The notes beneath the pieces are model-generated. The model did no database searches and had not been told where the DNA came from. It saw only the letters and a program-made list of their open reading frames with translations. From CAZVBV01 sp964509975 (lineage in GTDB: Bacteria; Patescibacteriota; Gracilibacteria; UBA4473), in the NCBI GenBank assembly GCA_964509975.1, contig CAZDZO010000027.1:1-10228 (forward strand): 10,228 bases of DNA, written 5' to 3'. How positions within the stretch are numbered: the stretch's first letter is position 1; every line of letters begins with the position of its first letter. Of this stretch, positions 1 to 7,700 are shown one piece after another. A program made the translations under genes and the position numbers.

Positions 1-3000
1 TAGGAGTTTCATTTGCAGTGGTTGTTAGTGATTCTAATTTCATAACAGGACTCGTAGTCCCGATACCGACGTTGCCGTTATTAATATACATATCATAAGA
101 AGTTGGCATTGCTGTTATTTGACTTTTAAATCCTATGCCTCTATATGCACCAAAAGCTAAATCTGCTGTTCCTGCTCCTATAGTATCCTGTCTTGTTATA
201 GAATTTACTAAAGTTGTTCCTGAATATGAAAAAATACCATCACCTGTTGCTGAATTACTTATTCTAATATTTCCATCAACATCCAATTTTTCTTGCGGAC
301 TCATCGTCCCGATGCCGACGTTGCCGTTGATATATAATTTTGCTGTTCCAGGTGCTCCACCAATTCCAATATTACCTCCAGCTTGAAAATTCATTCTCTC
401 AGCATCACCTCCAGAATTATACTCATATAATCGTATATCTGTATTTGCCCCGTTTGTTACTGGATACCACATCCATCCTTTGCCTACATCAGTATTCGTC
501 AATTTTATACCTGCTCCTCCTCCATTTGCTACCTGAACATCCAACTTCGCCCCTGGACTCGTCGTCCCAATACCAACATTCCCCGAAGAATCAATCCTCA
601 TTCTCTCCGCAGAACCTGTTGTAAAAGCCATTGAATTTGTACTATGATTATAATTTAAACTCCCTATTCCCCTAGCAACATTATCTGAAAATATAATTTG
701 CCCAGATGCATCCGACCTAGAAATTAAATTTATATTTGAGTTATCCCCCAAACTCCCATCATTTCTAACAACTAAGAAATCTTCCGAATTCGTAAGAGTT
801 CCAATAGCAGTTCCACTAGCTGAATCTTGAATATGTAACAATGCCCCAGGACCAGTGGTCCCAATCCCAACATTCCCATCAGAATCAATTCTCATTCTTT
901 CCGTTAAAGCACTTCCCGATTGAGTTGAAAAATATAAATCTCCTGAAGTATTTGCTCCAGTTCTATTGAAAGTAATTTTAGCTCCCATATTATCTCCACT
1001 CAAATCTACACTACTTGAACCAAAACCAAGACTAGCTTCGGATCCATTAGTTACACTACTTGCTTGAATAACTTGCTCCACTCCACTTGGACCTTTAATA
1101 CTTAACTTCGCACCAGGACTCGTCGTTCCAATTCCGACATCTCCATCATCCTCGATGGTCAATCGTGTGAGAAGAGAGGAGGTGCCTGTTTTGAAGTTCA
1201 TATCAGTATTCAGTGGTGCTCCAATGGTATCTGTTGAGATTTCAATGTTTGAGAGAGTTGAGGTTCCAGAGACTGTTAAGTCACCAGAAATGGTCGTATT
1301 TCCTGATTTATCAATCACAAATTGACTGGTTTCATCACCATCATCAATCGCAAAGAGGTTTGGATCTTTGTACGCGGTTGCAGTTGTCGCACCCGCGACG
1401 TGGTTGGAATCAATCGTAAGATGAGTTGCATCCGCAATGGCAGAGACTGTGAATGTTTCTGTTCCAATTTTAATCGCGTCTCCGACAGTTAATTCTGTTG
1501 TAAAGAGGGTACTGGTTCCCACAACAGCGCTGGCGGCGGCAGTGACTGTCACCGTTCCCGTTAGGGCGGTGGAGAGATTTCCCTTTGTATGGAGTTGTGC
1601 GGTTGGAGCAGTGGTGCCGATACCGACGTTGCCTCTTGTAAAAGCAAAGGTCCCTCCTGTATCAAAGAGGAGATTTGTTCCAGTCTTTTTAATAGAATAA
1701 TTATTTGAAACTCCATTATCAAAATGGAAATTCTTTCCAGAATTCAAATAAAAATTTTCACTAAATCTTCCATTTCCAACCACATCTAAAGCAGCAACAG
1801 GACTACTCGTTCCGATACCGACATTTCCCCCATTAAAATAAGAAATTCCTCCAGAATCTCCTCTAATTCTAACTCCTTCAACTCCTGCTTCATCATATAA
1901 TCTAAACCACGGAGCACCAGTTGAATCCTCAAAAATATCTACTCCTCTACCTTCATCACTAACTCTTAATTGTAAAATATCTGTGCTAACTGCTGAACTT
2001 TGAACATGTAATTTACCCAAAGGACTATTAGTCCCGATACCGATACTCGTTCCACTATCATAAATAGTTCCCGTGACGAGTTTGGTTCCATTATCTCGCG
2101 GGACGTATCCGGTGGTCACATCATTCGCGATGTAGCCTTCGACAGTGGCTTCTGAGAGTTGTGTGTTGGTGTCAGTATCTGTTCCCCAAACACCCGCTCC
2201 CGTTCCGTCTGATTTCCAGACCTGTCCAGAAGTTCCGGCGGTGGTGATGAAGTTGCTTCCATATTGCACCTTTGTTGCGGTGAGTGTCCCATCAGAGAGA
2301 TCGGTGAGATCGGCATCAAGCGGTTGGTAAATCGCGGAAAGATCCGGAATGTCTCCACTCGCAAGAGGGGAGTCTACCCACGCTGATCCGTTGTATTGTA
2401 AAATATCTCCACTGGCCGCAGAAACAAGAGCGACATCAGAAAGTCCTTCAAGAGTGTTATTAATGCCGGTTAGTCCTGATCCGTCTCCGACAAAGGCAGT
2501 GGCCTTTACAGTTCCGGTGACATCGAGTTTTTGAGTAGGAGAGGTGTTGCCGATACCGACGTTTCCAGTACTTTTGAATGTAACTACTTCTCCATTTGCA
2601 TTATGTAATTGTAAAATATCTCTCGCAACTTGATTTTCCTTATGTTGAATAATTACACCATGAGCAACATCACCACTTGTTTCGGACACAAATTCTACAC
2701 CAGCAGTTCCATTCCAACTTGAAATAGTATTTCGATTTGAGGTTCTTAAAACATTTGTAGAAAGACTAGTATCACTATAAATATCTAACTTTGTTCCCGG
2801 ACTCGTCGTTCCGATACCGACGTTGCCACTGGTATCGAGAACCATTTGATCTGATCCACTATCGCTTCGAAAAGCAATACTATCATCTGCGTTTCGATAA
2901 ACTCCATAATCATAACTTCCTCCATCAGTGAAGAATATTCCTAAATTTTGTCCACCAACGAAGAGATTATTAGAGATTCGTGAAGCATTTGCGACATCAA

Positions 3001-4519
3001 GTGCATAGGCTGGACTCGCTGTCCCAACCCCCACTTTCCCATCTGATTGAACAAAAAATGTGTTCACACCGTCTCCTGTTTCAATTTTCAAGAGATCAGG
3101 GTCAGCGTAGGCGGTGGCTCCACTGGCTCCTGCGACGTGGTTGGAATCAATAGTAAGATGAGTTGCATCTGCAATGGCAGATACGGTGAAGGTTTCTGTT
3201 CCGATCTTGATCGCGTCTCCGACAGTTAATTCTGTCGTAAAGAGAGTACTGGTTCCTACAACCGCAGCGGCGGCGGCAGTGACCGTAACTGTTCCGGTGA
3301 GGGCAGTTGAAAGGGGACCTTTGGTATGGAGTTGGGCGGTAGGTGTTCCTGTTCCGATTCCAACTTTTCCAGTATCAGATTCAAATAACACATTATCAAC
3401 AGCAGAGGTTCCATTCCATCCTTGAATTTTAAAGTCGTTTGCACTGTAAATTCTATCCGGATAAAACTTTGTGCTCGCATCTATCCATCCGTAGTGATAG
3501 ACTGAATTAGTTAATTTAGTAGTTCCCGCAACTGCTAATTTTACAGTTGGACTCGCTGTCCCGATACCGACGTTGCCAGAATTTTTAATAAAAAGTCCTC
3601 CAGCATTAAAATCAAAGTCAGAAGCGGTTCCTTGGTCTTTTACTGTTAAGAAAAGGTTTGTTCCATCACCCAATTCTAATCGATCGTCAGTAGTTTCATC
3701 ATATCTTGTTTTAAAATCGTTTGAACTTCCAAATGTAAAATCATAATTATCTTCTAATTTCATAGCTCCACTGAAAGTTGAACTACCAACTACATCTAAC
3801 GCCGTTGAAGGACTCGTCGTCCCGATACCCATATTTCCACCATTATCAATTACCACACTATTCCCACCATCTTTACTGAGATTCAACAAATCGCCTGATC
3901 CGTATTGTTTTCCCCAGAGCAGGGGATCTGATGAAGATTGTTCGGCTAATGTTCCGGTGGTGAATGTTGTTGTTGGGGTAATACACGTTGGAGGAGTGGC
4001 TCCCTGACAAGTCGTGTCATAGGTTCCAGAGAGTGACCCAAGCGTACAAGCGCCACCGACTTGGATTTCACATCCATTCGCGTCGACACCCGTTCCCACC
4101 CCATCACAGTCGAGATATCCAGTCAAACACGTTCCACAAGTGGCCGTGTGAGCAGAACCCGCACAGTTTGTTTTGAGATTTTTGGCAGCACAGGTCGTAC
4201 TGGCTTTACATTCCCAGAGGCTCGAGTAGGGCGTACAAATACTGGCATTTTTGGTACAGTTGACCTGATACCCTCCCGTGCCCGACGAGAGTTTATTGTC
4301 CGCGGTTCCCGCGCTCGATGGGAGTGCAGCATTCACGGTTGCTGGGACCGCACATTTGAGTTTGCTTCCATCATATGCACAGATCGTTTCTCCCTCCGGA
4401 CAGTCAATCGTTAGATACGACGCATCACAGTTAACCGGATCGGTGGTCCATCCAGTGACGGCATGAGCGGTGGATATGAGAAAGAGCGAAATACATAAAA
4501 TCCAGCCGATACTCCTCAT
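1..4519 (-). CDS. Giant secreted NVGIGT-repeat fibre/adhesin-like protein (3' end beyond window)
   Basis: Reading the minus strand from the ATG at 4519 gives an open frame to the window edge, about 1,506 codons without a stop. The N-terminus is a Sec signal peptide (residues 1-20). A Cys-rich domain follows (about 21-180), then a long repeat region with 14 tail-fibre-like N-V-G-I-G-T-x-S-P motifs plus one degenerate copy (NIGIGGAP). Several motifs are preceded by E-R-M-R-I-D-S, as in phage tail fibres and bacterial surface fibres. Spacers are rich in Gly, Ser, Thr, Asn and Asp and look like short beta repeats. Two copies of a module of about 95 residues (GTVTVTAA...VGDAIKIGTETFTVSAIADATHLT) are present, and relatives occur in the gene to the right. 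The start is set by the signal peptide. Only a weak AAGAGA precedes the ATG and no good Shine-Dalgarno is seen. Likely exported and surface-bound; the ligand is unknown. The C-terminus, where an S74-type chaperone or a binding head might lie, is out of view. Confidence 0.9.
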   Translation of the reverse strand, partial: MRSIGWILCISLFLISTAHAVTGWTTDPVNCDASYLTIDCPEGETICAYDGSKLKCAVPATVNAALPSSAGTADNKLSSGTGGYQVNCTKNASICTPYSSLWECKASTTCAAKNLKTNCAGSAHTATCGTCLTGYLDCDGVGTGVDANGCEIQVGGACTLGSLSGTYDTTCQGATPPTCITPTTTFTTGTLAEQSSSDPLLWGKQYGSGDLLNLSKDGGNSVVIDNGGNMGIGTTSPSTALDVVGSSTFSGAMKLEDNYDFTFGSSNDFKTRYDETTDDRLELGDGTNLFLTVKDQGTASDFDFNAGGLFIKNSGNVGIGTASPTVKLAVAGTTKLTNSVYHYGWIDASTKFYPDRIYSANDFKIQGWNGTSAVDNVLFESDTGKVGIGTGTPTAQLHTKGPLSTALTGTVTVTAAAAAVVGTSTLFTTELTVGDAIKIGTETFTVSAIADATHLTIDSNHVAGASGATAYADPDLLKIETGDGVNTFFVQSDGKVGVGTASPAYALDVANASRISNNLFVGGQNLGIFFTDGGSYDYGVYRNADDSIAFRSDSGSDQMVLDTSGNVGIGTTSPGTKLDIYSDTSLSTNVLRTSNRNTISSWNGTAGVEFVSETSGDVAHGVIIQHKENQVARDILQLHNANGEVVTFKSTGNVGIGNTSPTQKLDVTGTVKATAFVGDGSGLTGINNTLEGLSDVALVSAASGDILQYNGSAWVDSPLASGDIPDLSAIYQPLDADLTDLSDGTLTATKVQYGSNFITTAGTSGQVWKSDGTGAGVWGTDTDTNTQLSEATVEGYIANDVTTGYVPRDNGTKLVTGTIYDSGTSIGIGTNSPLGKLHVQSSAVSTDILQLRVSDEGRGVDIFEDSTGAPWFRLYDEAGVEGVRIRGDSGGISYFNGGNVGIGTSSPVAALDVVGNGRFSENFYLNSGKNFHFDNGVSNNYSIKKTGTNLLFDTGGTFAFTRGNVGIGTTAPTAQLHTKGNLSTALTGTVTVTAAASAVVGTSTLFTTELTVGDAIKIGTETFTVSAIADATHLTIDSNHVAGATTATAYKDPNLFAIDDGDETSQFVIDKSGNTTISGDLTVSGTSTLSNIEISTDTIGAPLNTDMNFKTGTSSLLTRLTIEDDGDVGIGTTSPGAKLSIKGPSGVEQVIQASSVTNGSEASLGFGSSSVDLSGDNMGAKITFNRTGANTSGDLYFSTQSGSALTERMRIDSDGNVGIGTTGPGALLHIQDSASGTAIGTLTNSEDFLVVRNDGSLGDNSNINLISRSDASGQIIFSDNVARGIGSLNYNHSTNSMAFTTGSAERMRIDSSGNVGIGTTSPGAKLDVQVANGGGAGIKLTNTDVGKGWMWYPVTNGANTDIRLYEYNSGGDAERMNFQAGGNIGIGGAPGTAKLYINGNVGIGTMSPQEKLDVDGNIRISNSATGDGIFSYSGTTLVNSITRQDTIGAGTADLAFGAYRGIGFKSQITAMPTSYDMYINNGNVGIGTTSPVMKLESLTTTANETP
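1330..1636 (-). repeat. Diverged copy (D) of the GTVTVTAA module in the left gene
   Basis: Encodes PTAQLHTKGNLS, GTVTVTAAASAVVGTSTLF and VGDAIKIGTETFTVSAIADA. It shares the TELTVGDAIKIGTE variant with copy C at 3032-3375, whereas both right-gene copies read TALSVGDAIKVGSE. Copies C and D are thus closest to each other but carry many synonymous differences. Downstream it continues with a unique spacer (FAIDDGDETSQFVIDKSGNT). Confidence 0.85.
2180..2326 (-). repeat. Block shared between the two genes (SGQVWKSDGTGAGVWG), left-gene copy
   Basis: Aligns without gaps to 6381-6527 at offset 4,201 bp, in frame in both genes. Encodes LDADLTDLSDGTLTATKVQY, then GSNFITTAGTSGQVWKSDG and TGAGVWG. Most bases match by eye and most differences are silent. 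The adjoining KATAFVGDGSGLTG and GDILQYNGSAWVDSPLASG segments also have right-gene relatives (near 6715-6900). Confidence 0.9.
3032..3375 (-). repeat. Diverged copy (C) of the GTVTVTAA module in the left gene
   Basis: Encodes PTAQLHTKG, then STALTGTVTVTAAAAAVVG, then VGDAIKIGTETFTVSAIADA and ends VNTFFVQSDGKVGVG. It is clearly related to the 324-bp repeat of the right gene. Its low-coordinate flank (ctgattgaaca.aaaatgtgttcaca, about 3043-3067) matches the flank of copy B at 6941-6966 better than that of copy A, so the homology to B runs past the A/B block. Confidence 0.85.
3980..4459 (-). other. Cys-rich N-terminal domain of the left protein
   Basis: Residues about 21-180 hold 16 cysteines, against almost none in the repeat region that follows, which suggests a disulfide-bonded head or anchoring domain outside the cytoplasm. 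Near residues 130-155 there is a C-G-T-C-L-T-G-Y-L-D-C-D-G...N-G-C-E pattern. It resembles the C-x-x-G-(Y/F)-x-D-C-D-G...N-G-C-E repeats of secreted deltaproteobacterial and myxobacterial proteins. Codons here are richer in C and G (ACG, TCG, GCG) than in the AT-rich spacers downstream. The function is not recognised. Confidence 0.7.
4460..4519 (-). other. Sec signal peptide of the left gene
   Basis: The first 20 residues are MRSIGWILCISLFLISTAHA. One Arg is followed by a hydrophobic core (ILCISLFLIS) and an A-H-A cleavage site, with VTGW as the likely mature start. The Cys at residue 9 lies inside the hydrophobic core rather than at its end, so this is not a lipoprotein signal. It fixes the start codon and shows that the protein is exported. 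Confidence 0.88.
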
Positions 4520-4520
4520 T

Positions 4521-4537
4521 CTCTTGCTTGACAAGAG
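4521..4537 (-). promoter_or_regulatory. Small hairpin next to the left gene's start codon
   Basis: On the minus strand CTCTTG-TCAAG-CAAGAG forms a 6-bp stem with a 5-base loop that ends two bases before the ATG. The stem takes up AAGAG, the only purine-rich, ribosome-binding-like sequence near the start. It could modulate translation initiation, but the stem is short and may be chance. Confidence 0.3.
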
Positions 4538-4571
4538 GATCCAGTCAATAAGGAATTCCTTTTTTACTGGG

Positions 4572-4589
4572 TTCCCGCCTTCGCGGGAA
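4572..4589. repeat. Short hairpin repeat TTCCCGC-CTTC-GCGGGAA
   Basis: A 7-bp stem (4572-4578 with 4583-4589) closes a 4-base loop. The ttccc(8 bases)gggaat shape resembles the small dRS3-type dispersed hairpins known from Neisseria and seen widely in other bacteria, usually many per genome. A 7-T run follows on the plus strand about 10 bases later (4599-4605). Whether it is dispersed in this genome cannot be judged from one copy. Confidence 0.5.
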
Positions 4590-4668
4590 TGAGGGATATT
4601 TTTTTCCGGTTTGTTTTGCAGTGAGGGGTGTTGCATTAAGAGAGAATAAAGGGGGGGATTTTATTTTT

Positions 4669-4700
4669 GGGATCCGGATCCTAGGGGGGATCCGGATCCC
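4669..4700 (+). terminator. Perfect 13-bp inverted repeat of GGATCC units, terminator-like on the plus strand
   Basis: GGGATCCGGATCC (4669-4681) pairs exactly with GGATCCGGATCCC (4688-4700) around a 6-base loop (TAGGGG). Because GGATCC is itself a palindrome, the same DNA is also a direct repeat and each arm can fold alone. It lies 6 bp past the right gene's stop. The T-rich tail (TTTTATTTAT, 4701-4710) is on the plus-strand side, while transcripts of the genes would meet an A-rich tail. So it is a poor intrinsic terminator for the right gene and a better one for antisense transcription. It could also simply protect the mRNA end. Confidence 0.45.
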
Positions 4701-4706
4701 TTTTAT

Positions 4707-7700
4707 TTATTTACAGCAGGCAAAAGCTTTTATCGTTTCACAATAACCGACTCCTCCGCGACCACCACCAGAAGAGTTGAGCTTCCAGAAGTTACCGAAG
4801 GCGTCAGTTGATGCGTCAGTCCATCCAACACAGTCGTTGGCTGGAGTAGCAGCAGGAGCATATTTCGCGGCTCCAGAGTTCACCCATACTTGAGTGGTTC
4901 CTCCAGCTGTCCAGCCAGAGAGAGTGGTGAGGTCTGAAGTTCTAGCAATCGTGTTTGCCATTTCGTCCATTGTACAAACATGAGATCCGCTGACCGCTGT
5001 GTCACACAGATCGTTCGCGGCTTGATATCCGGTGAAGCTGTCATGGGCAGTCACTCCGTTCGATGTGGCTGAGACTCCTACGAACATTCCGTTCCAGAGT
5101 CCACTTGAAATGTCTCGACAGTTGTTTCCATTTTCATCACAAAGTTGTTCTGCACGGATAATTCCCGCGACATCGAGTTCTGCTCCTGGCGTTGTCGTTC
5201 CAATTCCCAAGAGTCCATTAGATTGAAGTCGCATTTTCTCGGTGAGGCCAGATCCTCCCATAAATTGCAAATGATTGTCTTGAGCTTCAATTTTCCAGTC
5301 GGTTCCATTGCTATCAATGAGTGCTAACTCAGGAGACAACCCATCAATTTGAAGTGTGTCATCGACGTGAGCTTGTCCCGCGACATCGAGTTTAGCTCCT
5401 GGACTATCAGTTCCAATACCGACGTTTCCATTTGTCATATCCATAGACATTATAGTTCCCGCGGCACCAACGGCACCATTTATGTCATTTCTTCCTTCAA
5501 AGGAAGTTATTCCAGCGTTGTTTATAATTCTAAAATTTTTCTGATTAGAAATTCCATCGCTTTCTGTTAATAAAATAGCAGGAGATGCACTTGCTATATT
5601 TAAATCATCTAATGGAGAAGTCGTTCCAATACCGACGTTTCCGGAAGAATCGATTCGAACTTGTTCGGTACCATTTGTTGAAAATCCAAGAGTATCTACT
5701 GCGGGAGTAAAGATTCCAGTATTACCATCTGATGAGAAAGAATAACTTGGCGTGGTTGCTGAGTCAGAAGAAAGGTCAGAAATAAATTGGCCCTTACCGT
5801 AAACAATTCCTCCGAAATAAGCATTTCCACCAGCTACTTCGAGTTTGTAACCAGGGTCATTTGTTCCAATACCGACGTTTCCATTATGAGCGATTCGTAG
5901 AGCTTCAGTAGGAGCGTCAGATCCAGTTGATGAAGGATGAGTATAAAGAGCTAATCCAACTTGATCATTATCTACACCTGTTTGCAAAGAAACAATTTTT
6001 GCATTTGGAAGCGCTGGGTTATAAGAAAAATCAATTTTATTTTGTATTTCATTGGCATTTGTTGTTATTAGTCCGGCAAATGAAAGAGATGCTCCATTTG
6101 TGCTATCCGAAATTGTCAATCCACCCGTTGTAATGGCATTTGTTGTCGTCGCTCCTCGTCCAGTCACGCTGTTAAGTGTGTCAGATTCTGAGGTGAGGTA
6201 AGCACCGGCTGGTTGGATACCGGCTTCAGCCAACGTATTATTCACCCAAGCAGTTCCATTCCATTTAAGGAGTTCACCAGATGCGTTAGAGGTAATAGTG
6301 ACATCTCCTATATCCGCTAAGTCATCATCGCTCAAATCATCTTGATTGAGTTGTGTTGTGGTGTAGGTCGTGTTGTTATCTGCTCCCCAGACTCCCGCTC
6401 CTGTTCCATCTGATTTCCAGACTTGTCCAGAAGTTCCGGCGGTAGTAATGAAATTACTTCCGTATTGCACTTTGGTTGCGGTCAATGTTCCATCCGCTAA
6501 GTCCGTAAGATCAGCATCAAGTGGCTGGATACCGGCTTCAGCGAGTGTGTTATTCACCCAAGCCGTTCCATTCCATTTAAGGAGTTCGCCAGAAGCATTG
6601 GAAGTAATGGTTACGTTTGTAAGATTCGCAAGAGCAGATCCATCGAAATCATCGGAAGCGTTTTTGTCCCACGCGGATGTTCCGGCAACGGTTTGATAAG
6701 TCGCTGAAATGTCCGGTACATCTCCCGCTACAATTACTCCATCTACCCACGCTGTTCCGTTGTGACGGAGGAAGTCTCCACTCGCTGCGGCAGTGATTGT
6801 GGTATCAGAGAGTCCAGTAAGGGATCCTCCAGGAAGAGCTGTGAGTCCAGATCCGTCTCCAATAAAGGCAGTCGCGGTTACCGTTCCATCGACATCAAGG
6901 GCAGTAGCAGGAGTAGTGGTCCCGATACCGACTTTTCCATCTGATTGAACAATAAATGTGTTCACAGAATCTCCAGTGTCAATTTTTAATAACGCTGAAT
7001 CAGCGTAAGCTGTCGCGGCTGTGGCGCCGGCAACATGATTGGAATCCAGTGTAAGGTGTGTGGCATCCGCAATGGCGGATACCGTAAATGTTTCACTACC
7101 AACTTTAATTGCATCTCCGACAGATAAGGCCGTTGTAAAGGCCGTGCCTGTTCCCACGACAGCCGCTGAGGCGGCGGTGACGGTGACAGTTCCGGTGAGT
7201 GCTGTTGAGAGGCTTCCTTGTGTGTGGAGTTGTGCTGTTGGAGTGATGGTGCCGATACCGACGTTTCCACTTGCTTTTAGAGTCATCATATCTAAAACAG
7301 CATTACTAAACTTAAATTCTCCAATAGAACTATTGATTCTAAACTTCTTTCCGTCATCAGTTCCAACGTTCGTATAAGATGAAATTGTCAATTCTCTCCC
7401 TGAAGGGTTATCTAACATTAACACATTGCCATTAATGGCTCCCATTATATGTAACTTTTCTTCTGGACTCGCTGTTCCAATTCCCACATTCCCAGAACTC
7501 ACATCTACAAACATCTTGTTCGTTCCCACCGTGAGATCATCTGCCAAGGTCAGTCCACCTGTCGCGGTGAAGTCCGTTCCTGCGGCTCCTATATTTGAAA
7601 CAATATTATTCGCCATGTCGAGGTCTCCGCTCGAGAGAGACATTTCCCCTTGAATATCAAGGACTCCCGTAATTGTCACATCATCCAAAGTCATGCTATC

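Larger units (their letters stand above)
58..3839 (-). repeat. NVGIGT motif repeats of the left gene (14 copies plus one degenerate)
   Basis: On the plus strand the motif reads roughly (c/t)cc(g/a)at(a/t)cc(g/a)ac(g/a)tt. Copies lie near 58-85, 306-329, 565-585, 858-880, 1125-1148, 1614-1633, 1809-1830, 2032-2053, 2546-2566, 2807-2828, 3022-3043, 3351-3372, 3558-3580 and 3819-3839. A degenerate copy (NIGIGGAP) lies near 360-376. Variants include NMGIG, SIGIG, KVGVG and GDVGIG. Spacing is irregular, unlike a simple tandem repeat. Many copies also share a ggactcgtcgt-type sequence encoding T-T-S-P next to the core. Confidence 0.88.

Noticed and set aside
3174..3425. Plus-strand frames repeatedly reading MAD(T)VKVSVPILIASPT..., also at 1437-1700, 7039-7377 and 9490-9801
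   Set aside because: They are antisense to the GTVTVTAA module and are alike only because the module is repeated. No ribosome site, and codon use does not fit.
4061..4414. 117-residue plus-strand open frame
   Set aside because: Antisense to the Cys-rich domain of the left gene, with low-complexity composition and no start signal.
4460..4519. Lipoprotein signal (Cys at residue 9)
   Set aside because: The Cys is in the middle of the hydrophobic core with no lipobox at its end, while a standard AHA cleavage site follows.
4520..4548. TTGACT (minus strand 4548-4543) as a -35 box for the left gene
   Set aside because: The expected -10 position reads AAGAGA and touches the start codon; no credible -10 is present.
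4520..4706. The two genes being one gene split by a frameshift or stop
   Set aside because: The right gene ends with its own Cys-rich domain and TAA, and the left gene begins with its own signal peptide after a noncoding gap with hairpins.
6986..7270. 94-residue minus-strand open frame, with an identical twin at 9437-9721
   Set aside because: It lies in another frame of the long gene. The twin exists only because the 324-bp repeat is exact, so it is a shadow, not a gene.
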